Part shown: positions 7,512-14,880 of the stretch, piece by piece
How positions within the stretch are numbered: position 1 is the stretch's first letter
Layout of the letters: each line of letters begins with the position of its first letter
From: Proteobacteria bacterium UBA1148
GTDB lineage: Bacteria > Pseudomonadota > Gammaproteobacteria > Steroidobacterales > Rariloculaceae
Reading direction: 5' to 3'
Assembly: GCA_002311835.1 (NCBI GenBank)
Contig: DBZY01000049.1
Span: 141,375 to 162,035, forward strand
Length of the DNA stretch: 20,661 bases
The notes under the pieces: model-generated
Told to the model about the DNA's origin: nothing
What the model saw: only the letters and a program-made list of their open reading frames with translations
The model's database searches: none
Position numbers and translations under genes: made by a program

Positions 7512-9869
7512 AACTGTCAGAGGCCAAAAAATTGGGAGTAGCAACATGACGATGAGAAAGACAACGACCGTCAATGGTATTCCCAGCTTCAGATAATCAG
7601 AAAATCGGTAGCCCCCTGGCCCCATGATCAGGGTATTGGCGGGGTGAGAGATGGGGCTGGTGAAGCTAGCCGAAGCTGCCATAGCCACCGCCATCATTGC
7701 GGTTTGTGGAGCCACCCCTAAATCTGCGCTAGCAGAAAGGACAATAGGAGACATGAGAACTACGAGAGCAGCTGTTGGAATTATCATTGTGCCTGCAGCC
7801 GTTACTAGGTAGAGACCTCCGATTACCCACCAGGGCCCTAACGGTCCTAGCAGTTGCATGGTCTGTTGGGCTAGAAATTCAGCCGCGCCAGTTTGGTGCA
7901 TTGCCGTTCCTAAGGGCAGCATTCCAGCGATGAGAAAAATCGCACGCCAATCGATGGCTCGGTAAGCTTCCTCCATACTTAAGCACTGCGTAAGTATCAT
8001 CAATGTTGCGCCAATGACTGCTGCAATATGGATAGGTAGCCAGCCTGTCATGACCGACACCACTACAGTTAGCATGATGCCTCCGGCAAGTGGTGCCCGT
8101 GCCGTGTTGACAGGTTTTTGGGTAATGGGAGTCAGGATCAGAAACTCTGGATCTAGTTCCAGTACCCCGAGTTTGTCGCGCGGGCCGAGCAGCAGAAGCG
8201 CATCACCAAACTGAAGTACCAATTGATCCAGGTCTGAGCGAATAGCCTCACCCTTGCGCCAGACAGCGACGAGTTCGAGGCCATACCTGTCTCGAAAATT
8301 TATATCGGACAACGGTCGACCTGCCAAGCTGGAGCGTGGGTCCAGTGTGGCTTCCAGTAAGCTCAAGCGATCTGACTCGAATACATGGAGATTCATCGAC
8401 GAGCTGCGTTCTACTTTCAGTTCCTGGAGACCTCGTAGAACGTCCAGGTCCTCCTCACGCCCTTGGATGAGTAGTAAATCGCCGCTCCGTAGAGCCTGAT
8501 CAGGCTCGGGCATTATGCTGAGTTCTCCTTCCCGAAAGAGTGCGAGTAGCCTGAAGTCAAAAGCGTCTCCTAAACGACTTCGCGTGAGAGTGTCACCAGC
8601 CAGCTTAGACTCACGTGGGACACGAACCACGAAGATGCGTTCTTGAAGCCGGTACGTGTCGCTAAGCTCTTTCTCATTGACTTCATGGCAATCCGAGAAC
8701 TCGGCTGAGCGTTCGAGCTCCTCCACAATTTCCGGGCTGGCCTGAAGCAGTAGGGTGTCGTTTGGTCTGAGAGGAACGTGGGCGAGATTGACACGACGAA
8801 CCAATTCACCTCTGCGAATGGCAAGGACATTAGCGCCGTAAGTCTTTCGGAACTCTGAGTGATGAAGCGGCTCTGCTACTAGCGGAGAGCCTTCTTCCAC
8901 GACAACCTCCACTAGCTTAACTTTCCCTGCCATTAATCCTTGCAGTACGGGCGCTTCACGTTCAATCACTAATTCGCTCCAGCGCTGGAACTCCCGGAAG
9001 CGATCGAGCCTGCCCTGCACGATTAGTTTATGCCCGCTCTGGAGTATGGTTTGGGGTGAAGGCATGAGTTCAGTTCGACCCCTGTGCTCCAGAGCAGTTA
9101 CGATTAAGCCTGCCGCGGTGCCAATGCGGCTTTGACTAAGGGTCTTGCCCACAAGAATTGAATTTTCGGGGACGCTCATCTCAAAGGTCCGGGAGTGCAA
9201 CCCGTATTGGGTCCGAAGGTTGCGCTGACTGCGCCTTTGAGTCGCTTCCTCCGGTTTTATACGTGGTAGAAAGTAGCGTGCAGCCACGGCCATGAATAGC
9301 GTCCCGCCGAGGAGCGCCGCTCCACCGATGGGAGTGAAATCAAACAGCCCAAAAGGAGATTCTCCAGCCAGATCTAACGCACCGCTGATCAGGAGGTTGG
9401 GTGGCGTACCGATCATCGTCGTCAGCCCTCCCAACAGGCATCCATAGGCGAGCGGCATGAGCAGTCTTGAGGCGGGGATCCGAGTTCGCCGAGCGATCTC
9501 GATAACCACTGGCAGCATTAGTGCGGCCACCCCAATATTATTCATGAACGCAGAGAGCACACCGGCTGTCAGCATGATCACAACGATCATGCGACTTTCC
9601 CGCCTTCCAGCGAGTTGTAGAACTGCGCGTCCAATAGCATTGGCAATGCCCGCACGCGTCAGGCCGTCGCTTAGGATAAACATTGCCCAGACAGCAATTA
9701 CCGCCGGGTTTGCAAATCCAGCAACGGCTTCCTCGGGTGTCACTAGCTGAGTGAGGACAAGAGCGCTCATTACTATGAGCGCAACCAGGTCCATTCGGAT
9801 TCTTTCGCTGACAAACAGAACCAGCGAGGCGATCAGAATGGTTAGAACGAGGCCTATTTCAAACGTCAA
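7503..9869 (-). CDS. DASS/SLC13 family permease with four RCK_C (TrkA-C) domains
   Basis: An inner-membrane transporter of the divalent anion:sodium symporter family. Membrane helices occupy about residues 1-203 and 593-786. Family motifs are FMNNIGVAALMLPVV (108-122), GTPPNLLIS (154-162) and SASFTSPISHPANTLIMGPGGY (733-754). The central cytoplasmic insert (about 226-572) contains four tandem RCK_C units, at about 226-292, 315-388, 410-480 and 500-572, each with the pattern of a start such as VPENSILVGKTL and an end such as LQSGHKLIVQGR. Relatives such as E. coli YfbS have two units and about 600 residues; this protein has 788. The substrate (sulfate, dicarboxylate or other) cannot be read from sequence. 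The start is TTG at 9869: an in-frame TAA lies two codons upstream and the protein then begins MTFEIGLVLT, aligning with the first helix of relatives. Translation may be coupled to a short overlapping ORF. Confidence 0.92.
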   Translation of the reverse strand: MTFEIGLVLTILIASLVLFVSERIRMDLVALIVMSALVLTQLVTPEEAVAGFANPAVIAVWAMFILSDGLTRAGIANAIGRAVLQLAGRRESRMIVVIMLTAGVLSAFMNNIGVAALMLPVVIEIARRTRIPASRLLMPLAYGCLLGGLTTMIGTPPNLLISGALDLAGESPFGLFDFTPIGGAALLGGTLFMAVAARYFLPRIKPEEATQRRSQRNLRTQYGLHSRTFEMSVPENSILVGKTLSQSRIGTAAGLIVTALEHRGRTELMPSPQTILQSGHKLIVQGRLDRFREFQRWSELVIEREAPVLQGLMAGKVKLVEVVVEEGSPLVAEPLHHSEFRKTYGANVLAIRRGELVRRVNLAHVPLRPNDTLLLQASPEIVEELERSAEFSDCHEVNEKELSDTYRLQERIFVVRVPRESKLAGDTLTRSRLGDAFDFRLLALFREGELSIMPEPDQALRSGDLLLIQGREEDLDVLRGLQELKVERSSSMNLHVFESDRLSLLEATLDPRSSLAGRPLSDINFRDRYGLELVAVWRKGEAIRSDLDQLVLQFGDALLLLGPRDKLGVLELDPEFLILTPITQKPVNTARAPLAGGIMLTVVVSVMTGWLPIHIAAVIGATLMILTQCLSMEEAYRAIDWRAIFLIAGMLPLGTAMHQTGAAEFLAQQTMQLLGPLGPWWVIGGLYLVTAAGTMIIPTAALVVLMSPIVLSASADLGVAPQTAMMAVAMAASASFTSPISHPANTLIMGPGGYRFSDYLKLGIPLTVVVFLIVMLLLPIFWPLTVVP

Positions 9870-9903
9870 GAGTTATCTGCCGACTGGATTTTCCCCGCTG
9901 CAT
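9859..9903 (-). CDS. Possible 14-codon leader ORF overlapping the transporter start
   Basis: On the minus strand, ATG at 9903 starts MQRGKSSRQITLDV and stops with TGA at 9861-9859, eight bases inside the transporter gene, whose TTG start at 9869 has no good ribosome site of its own. AAGGA lies immediately upstream of this ATG, though the spacing is short. A stem CCGCTG/CAGCGG encloses AAGGA and the ATG, so translation could be structure-gated. Only position and signals support this; the peptide resembles nothing I know. Confidence 0.25.
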   Translation of the reverse strand: MQRGKSSRQITLDV

Positions 9904-10125
9904 TTTTCCTTCAGCGGACGTCATAGAGTTACTTAACCGTGGGATTCTAAACGTTTGAGCGCCCAGCAGAAAGCTAGTGTTGATCCACGAACGACGGAGA
10001 ATTATCAAATATGGTGCTTTCAGATCGCAAGGTGTACGTATAAATAGAGCTTGCGGAACGCATACTGATTAGTAACTGGTCGGGGGTTTTAAGACTCACC
10101 GATCTTTATTTTCATAGATTTTGGA
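9870..10125. other. Intergenic region, leader and spacer
   Basis: Besides the leader ORF and its enclosing stem, this 256-bp gap contains TAGAAT on the minus strand at 9949-9944, a weak -10 candidate for the transporter. It also has a CGCAAG/CTTGCG hairpin at 10026-10055 with an 18-base AT-rich loop. No open frame or RNA gene is recognisable. Confidence 0.4.
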
Positions 10126-11175
10126 TTACGACTCATCCGGTAGAGGGCTTAACAGAGCACTCATGCGGCGTGATATCTGGTCAGCCTGGTAGGTGGCAAC
10201 GTGGTATCGCCAATTGTTCAACCTCTGGTTAAGTTCACGGGCTTCAGCTTCTACGCCTAGGGCTGTTTCTTGAGTGGATGAGCCCTCCTCGCCTATTAAT
10301 TGGGATGGGGACTCGTAACTAGCACGAAAGGCGACCCAGGCATTTTCTTCTCGCTCAATCGACTCTGCGGTTATGATTAGTCCACCAAAAGTCCTAAATT
10401 CAGTTACGGTCACGGGGGTGTCGTCATCGGCCCTTAACGCGACATCCTGTAGGTTAAGGTTTGAAAGTACATTACCTATAACATTCGCAACACTGTCGTA
10501 TTGAAGCTCTCTACCCGCTGGTATGCTATCCACCGTAAAATTTGCTTGTTCGGTATCTTCCTTGAAGACAGTCAGAGCTTCACCGTCAGGGTGAGTTATC
10601 GTGATCCGCTGTATACGCTCCCTCGCTATTGCTAATACCTCTGTATCTAGCCAGTCCGTTACGGAGCCGCCCACTCTTGGATCTCGGTCAATCAAGTAAC
10701 TCTGAGACTCATCTACTTGGCGAATATAGGCTTGGTTGTCACCAACAGTATTGCCAAGAATTATATTGACCAGCGTATCAGCTCCTGCCAAGGAGACAGA
10801 GATACCGCCTGCGTTTGTATTTTCAATTGCCTCCACACCAAGGCGATCATGCCATTCTGGATTCGATGTTTTGGCTTCCAGGATTTTTGCTTCAGCTAGG
10901 CTCAGTAACGTGTGCCGGATCTTTTGTGAATCGGCCGGATAATTATCTCGCTCCATGATAGACCATCCCTCCACACCACGATTGAGTGTTGCAATCATCT
11001 CTCCTCCGGCTCCAACCAGTTCTATTCGGTTAATCTCATCCAGACTATCTTTAAGTGTTGGTAGAAAGACTACGGCGTCCGCATTTGCAGGTTGTTGCTC
11101 CTGTTGTCCTAGTATTGCGAGTAGACTAAAGATCACCAGCGCACTGATGAGTATGATAAGTGTTCGGGTTGTCAT
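10126..11175 (-). CDS. DUF4340 domain protein of a Gld-like ABC cassette
   Basis: A 349-residue protein with one N-terminal membrane helix (about 5-23) and a large, probably periplasmic, beta-rich acidic domain. Features matching my memory of DUF4340 proteins are EINRIELVGAGGEMIATLNRGVEGWSI near the N-terminus, the following NYPADSQKIRHTLLSLAEAKILEAKTSNPEWHDRLGV, then ILGNTVGDNQAYIR and SYLIDRDPRV. It lacks catalytic motifs. Its ATG overlaps the stop of the GldG-like gene by four bases (ATGA), so the two are almost certainly translated together as part of an envelope complex. DUF4340 has no established biochemical role. It is the last gene of the cassette; no strong terminator is visible downstream, only the weak hairpin at 10026-10055. 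Confidence 0.85.
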   Translation of the reverse strand: MTTRTLIILISALVIFSLLAILGQQEQQPANADAVVFLPTLKDSLDEINRIELVGAGGEMIATLNRGVEGWSIMERDNYPADSQKIRHTLLSLAEAKILEAKTSNPEWHDRLGVEAIENTNAGGISVSLAGADTLVNIILGNTVGDNQAYIRQVDESQSYLIDRDPRVGGSVTDWLDTEVLAIARERIQRITITHPDGEALTVFKEDTEQANFTVDSIPAGRELQYDSVANVIGNVLSNLNLQDVALRADDDTPVTVTEFRTFGGLIITAESIEREENAWVAFRASYESPSQLIGEEGSSTQETALGVEAEARELNQRLNNWRYHVATYQADQISRRMSALLSPLPDES

Positions 11176-13088
11176 AATTGTTTCTCCGCTCTACGCCGTC
11201 GAACACTAGCCACTATTAGAACTAGTATGGTCAGCAATATAGGCACCAGCGCTGTATTGATTGTTTGCAACACGGCGCCAAGTTGCTCAATGCTGCGATC
11301 GAGATTGCGTTGTACGGCTCTTAGATTCTGCCGTATGCGTACTTGTTGATCTAAAAAACGCTGAACTTCAGCCTGCTGCTCATCACTTATCAGCAGCGAT
11401 CCCTGGTCTGTCCGTGCAGCTTGCAATTCTGCCAATCTGCTCTCGGTTTCGGCAAGCTCCGCCTGTAAGAATTGTTCAGTCTGTCTAAACTCGGCATCGG
11501 CGTTTCTACGAAGCTCTTCCACCCGTGTAAAGGGGCGGGAATACGTGCCACGTGCACGAATACCAATGAGTTCAGCACTACCTGACAGGTTATCTAGGGC
11601 GTTGATGACAAAATCACCGTTGTTTGCGAATGCTGTTACCAATTGTTGTCCAAGAAAATTCTGTCGTTGAACCCACAGACGATCACTTAGGATATCGACA
11701 TCACCTACCAAAATGACATTAGCGTTGTTAGTGGAACTCAGGTGGCCGTTTGTAAGTATTTCCACGCTGGCATTCTGCGTATCCCCCTCAACATCCGGAC
11801 TAATTTCGTCGTCGGTCGGTGGGCCGTCTGGGAAAGCGCTCATCAACGAACCATTTAGGCGTGCAGCGAGCACGTAAGACTCACCTGTCGGTGTGAAGCC
11901 ATCTTGCAGTGTTTCTGGATCCGCTAGCATCTGAACCTGGATTGCAGGTAGCGTCGCTGCTTCGGTGCTTGAGCTCAGCAGAGGCTTAAAGTCTACCGTG
12001 CTGTCCTCAATAACGGTGAAATGGCCCGCTGAGCCTAGGTTCAGATTTCCCAAACCGTCGATGATGACATCTTCACCGTCCATAGCATCCCCAGTAATGC
12101 CCAGGAGCCCTAGGTGTCGCACTGGCCGTAACCCCGGTCCTGTGCTGATGCTAAGTGCGTATTGGTTATCTGCGATGACCTCACTACTAGAGAAGGCTAT
12201 GCCCCAAGCACTCAATAACGGTTCTAGGTTGGAGGCACTCCCCTGAGCGAGTGCCGCAGGATTCATACCAGCGGCAGCCATGTCTATTTCAGCAAATGGG
12301 TCGAGGAAAATCAGAGCTCTTCCGCCACGGAGGATAAATTGATCAATAGCATATAGCGTGCTGGATTCAAGACTCTTAGGGTGTACCAGCCACAGGACGT
12401 TTATATCTTCATCTATTGAGACTAGTTCGGGGCCTAGGGTACGAATTTCAAACAGCTGTCCAACTTGGTTGTGTACAGCCCAGGGTTCAGTCATGCGCTG
12501 AGTTTGCGGGCTGAATCCAGCTGCCATAGAAACCCCGGAAAGCAGACCAACAACGACTTTGTCTGGGCGTGCCAGGCTATAGACCATTCGTGCAAGCTCG
12601 TACTCTAGAAATCGTTCTCGTTCAGGGTTAAAGATTGCAATGATTGCTTCTTCACCCACACTATTGGTCCCAGCTAGCCCAAAGTAGAGGGTTTGACCTA
12701 TCCCCAAACTAATGGACTGTAGACCAAACTGCGAAGCGCGATCTTCCTCCTCGGAGAACGGTATAGGATCTATGATATGTAAGCGGAGATTTTCGCCTGA
12801 GGCTGCCGTAAATTCTTCAAGCATCTCTCGTACTCGAGTTGCAAAATTTCTTAACGGCGTAATGTCTGCTGTTTCGCTATCGGAGAAAAAGAAATACAGG
12901 TTTATCGGTTCTTGAATAGTTGTGAGGAGTGCACGAGTTCCTGGGGATACTGTGTAGAGGTTATTTTCTGTCAGATCGAAGCGTAATCCGCTTAGGAGGG
13001 TATTATTTGCTGTCACTGCCGCAACGAATACTAAGCCGAGTAAAATCAGTGAGGTTGCTCCAATATTTTGTTGCCGTCGAGCTGTCAT
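11172..13088 (-). CDS. GldG-like ABC transporter auxiliary protein
   Basis: A 638-residue membrane-anchored protein of the GldG/ABC-type uncharacterised transport family. It has an N-terminal helix (about 10-29) followed by LRFDLTENNLYTVSPGTRALL, the usual opening of this family, then EPINLYFFFSD, HIIDPIPFSEEEDRA and, further on, VLWLVHPKSLESSTLYAIDQFILRGGRALIFLDPFAEID, the core of the substrate-binding-like domain. About residues 520-605 form charged, probably coiled-coil helices (including QAELAETESRLAELQAA), followed by a second membrane helix near 611-628 and a basic tail, RRRRAEKQL. Both ends are thus anchored with the bulk in the periplasm. It lies 7 bp after the permease gene and overlaps the DUF4340 gene by 4 bp. 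In Flavobacterium the homologue works with GldA and GldF; here the role is unknown. Confidence 0.9.
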   Translation of the reverse strand: MTARRQQNIGATSLILLGLVFVAAVTANNTLLSGLRFDLTENNLYTVSPGTRALLTTIQEPINLYFFFSDSETADITPLRNFATRVREMLEEFTAASGENLRLHIIDPIPFSEEEDRASQFGLQSISLGIGQTLYFGLAGTNSVGEEAIIAIFNPERERFLEYELARMVYSLARPDKVVVGLLSGVSMAAGFSPQTQRMTEPWAVHNQVGQLFEIRTLGPELVSIDEDINVLWLVHPKSLESSTLYAIDQFILRGGRALIFLDPFAEIDMAAAGMNPAALAQGSASNLEPLLSAWGIAFSSSEVIADNQYALSISTGPGLRPVRHLGLLGITGDAMDGEDVIIDGLGNLNLGSAGHFTVIEDSTVDFKPLLSSSTEAATLPAIQVQMLADPETLQDGFTPTGESYVLAARLNGSLMSAFPDGPPTDDEISPDVEGDTQNASVEILTNGHLSSTNNANVILVGDVDILSDRLWVQRQNFLGQQLVTAFANNGDFVINALDNLSGSAELIGIRARGTYSRPFTRVEELRRNADAEFRQTEQFLQAELAETESRLAELQAARTDQGSLLISDEQQAEVQRFLDQQVRIRQNLRAVQRNLDRSIEQLGAVLQTINTALVPILLTILVLIVASVRRRRAEKQL

Positions 13089-13095
13089 GCTATGT

Positions 13096-13830
13096 TCAGC
13101 CTGTTTTTTTCATGTGCAGCACCAAAACATTTGCATAGAGAAACGTTCCGATGAGTAACGCAAAATAAATAATATCGCGAAGATCGATGACTCCCTTACT
13201 AATACTCGAGAAATGGGTCAAGAAACTCAAACTTGCAATGGCATCAATAATGGCTTGAGGGACCCATCCAACTAGTGGGCTGAGCAGGGGCTGGAATCCG
13301 GCTAGAAGAAAAGCAAAACAGATAACCACTGCTAAAATAAATGCAATAACCTGGTTGTTGGTTGTAGCAGAAATGAACGAACCAATAGCTAGGAAACCAC
13401 CAGCCATCATCAGGCTGCCCAGATAGGCGGCCATGATTACACCGTTGTCAGGGGCGCCCAAGTAATTCACCGTGATCCAAATAGGAAAAGTCAGAATAAC
13501 GGCGATTGCAGTGAATGCCCAGGCAGCTAGGAACTTGCCTGCGACCAACTCCCAGATTTCTAGCGGCAATGTAAGCAGTAGTTCAATGGTCCCAGTTTTG
13601 TGTTCTTCAGCCCACAATCGCATCGACAATGCAGGGATCAAAAAGAGATATAACCAAGGATGGTAGCCGAAAAATGGTGCAAGATTCGCTTGCCCACCGT
13701 TGTAAAAATTTCCAAAGTTGAACGTGAACCAACTCGAAAGAACCAGGAAGATGACGATAAAAACATAAGCAAGTGGAGTTGAGAAATAACTCCTCAGTTC
13801 GCGTCTCATGATTGTAAGAGTTCCGTTCAT
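13096..13830 (-). CDS. ABC-2 type transporter permease (GldF/NosY-like)
   Basis: A 244-residue integral membrane protein with about six helices (roughly 18-38, 57-72, 98-122, 132-155, 160-180 and 218-240). The cytoplasmic loop WAEEHKTGTIELLLTLPL (73-90), the hallmark of the GldF/NosY/YhhJ branch of ABC-2 permeases, probably couples to the ATPase. The N-terminal TIMRRELRSYFSTPLAYVF is also typical. Its start overlaps the ATPase stop by four bases (ATGA), and the GldG-like gene follows after 7 bp, so it forms the membrane core of a four-gene transporter. The substrate is not predictable from sequence. Confidence 0.92.
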   Translation of the reverse strand: MNGTLTIMRRELRSYFSTPLAYVFIVIFLVLSSWFTFNFGNFYNGGQANLAPFFGYHPWLYLFLIPALSMRLWAEEHKTGTIELLLTLPLEIWELVAGKFLAAWAFTAIAVILTFPIWITVNYLGAPDNGVIMAAYLGSLMMAGGFLAIGSFISATTNNQVIAFILAVVICFAFLLAGFQPLLSPLVGWVPQAIIDAIASLSFLTHFSSISKGVIDLRDIIYFALLIGTFLYANVLVLHMKKTG

Positions 13831-14762
13831 GTAGCCGCTCCCCCCGTTATCGTCCGAAATACCTCATCCAATCGACCAGATTCTAGGTAAAGTTCGGAGA
13901 GATCCCATCCCTTGGCATTTGCGAGCTCGCTAATAGCTTTCAGCAGCATCTGTCCATCAGCAGGGAAAGCAGTCAAGCGATCAGCGTTCTGGTTCACTTC
14001 CGTATCCAGGACCCCAGGAAGCAAGCTGATCTCCGTACGGGCGTTTTCCAGCTTGGAACGATCAGCGAATTTTATGGATACGGCATTATGAAATCTGGAT
14101 CTCGCCTCAAGATTTTGGGGCGTATCATCCGCAAGTATTTGCCCACGATCGATGATAATAACTCTATTGCATACCGCATCGACTTCTTCCAGTAAATGAG
14201 TCGATATGATAATTATCTTGCTTTCAGCCATCTGATTGATTAGTCCGCGTACCTCGTGTTTCTGATTCGGGTCAAGGCCGTCAGTGGGCTCGTCGAGGAT
14301 CAGAACTTCGGGATCGTGGAGAATAGCTTGGGCTAGCCCAACACGACGTCGATAGCCTTTGGATAAGGTATCAATCGTTTGTTCGAGGACTGGTTCAAGA
14401 TGAAGGAGATTGAAAACCTCTTTTAGTCGTTTATTTCGGTGGGTGCCCATAAGGTCTCGGGAATCAGCAATGAATTCTAGAAATGATTGCGTAGTCATTT
14501 CTGGGTAGCTTGGAGCACCTTCTGGCAGATATCCTATTTTTCGCTTAGCTTCTGTGGCGTGGGTTTCAACATCGAACCCGCAAACCGAAGCGCTCCCCGC
14601 GGTGGGAGGAAGAAAACCGGCGATGATCCTCATTGTTGTGGTTTTTCCAGCGCCATTAGGACCGAGAAAGCCAAGGACTTCGCCTGGACGAACCTGAAAA
14701 CTCATATTGTCAACGGCAATGAGAGGGCCGTATTGTTTAGTTAAGTTCTGACAATCAATCAT
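13827..14762 (-). CDS. ABC transporter ATP-binding protein (GldA-like, ABC-2 type)
   Basis: The ATPase of the cassette, 311 residues from ATG at 14762. Motifs: Walker A GPNGAGKTT (34-42), GYLPE at the Q-loop (77-81, Glu in place of Gln), signature LSKGYRRRVGLAQA (133-146, in place of LSGGQ), Walker B VLILDEPT (153-160), D-loop GLD (162-164) and H-loop His189. The LSKGY variant is common in ABC-2 exporter ATPases. A C-terminal extension of about 80 residues (SIKFADRSKL to LDEVFRTITGG) follows the nucleotide-binding domain, as in DrrA/GldA-like proteins. The frame stays open to a GTG at 14840, but the homologous N-terminus MIDCQNLTKQYG begins at 14762. It probably heads the operon, with M16 118 bp upstream. 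Confidence 0.93.
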   Translation of the reverse strand: MIDCQNLTKQYGPLIAVDNMSFQVRPGEVLGFLGPNGAGKTTTMRIIAGFLPPTAGSASVCGFDVETHATEAKRKIGYLPEGAPSYPEMTTQSFLEFIADSRDLMGTHRNKRLKEVFNLLHLEPVLEQTIDTLSKGYRRRVGLAQAILHDPEVLILDEPTDGLDPNQKHEVRGLINQMAESKIIIISTHLLEEVDAVCNRVIIIDRGQILADDTPQNLEARSRFHNAVSIKFADRSKLENARTEISLLPGVLDTEVNQNADRLTAFPADGQMLLKAISELANAKGWDLSELYLESGRLDEVFRTITGGAAT

Positions 14763-14847
14763 TGTAAGCACCGATTGAGACACGCGCTCTCTGGGGAACA
14801 TGATAGCCGTACAATTGGGCGCGAGGCGAAAATTCTCCACATAGTGT

Positions 14848-14864
14848 AGAACTTTTCAAGTTCT
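14848..14864. promoter_or_regulatory. Perfect 7-bp inverted repeat between the M16 and ABC genes
   Basis: AGAACTT (14848-14854) and AAGTTCT (14858-14864) are exact complements with a 3-base centre. The site lies 16 bp past the M16 stop and 85 bp before the ATPase start. It could be an operator for the ABC operon or a hairpin at the M16 transcript end. No T-run follows it on the minus strand, which argues against a simple intrinsic terminator. Confidence 0.3.
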
Positions 14865-14880
14865 TGAACAGGGCCACCAA

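Noticed and set aside
10126..14762. Gliding motility operon gldAFG
   Set aside because: Only the ABC part is present, in a gammaproteobacterial context without other gliding or type IX secretion genes; similarity is by family only.
14763..14840. 26-residue N-terminal extension of the ABC ATPase from GTG 14840
   Set aside because: The homologous N-terminus begins at MIDCQNL (14762) and the extension has no family counterpart.
14849..14863. Gram-positive-type LexA box (GAAC ... GTTC)
   Set aside because: The spacer is 7 rather than 4 bases, and no SOS gene is adjacent.
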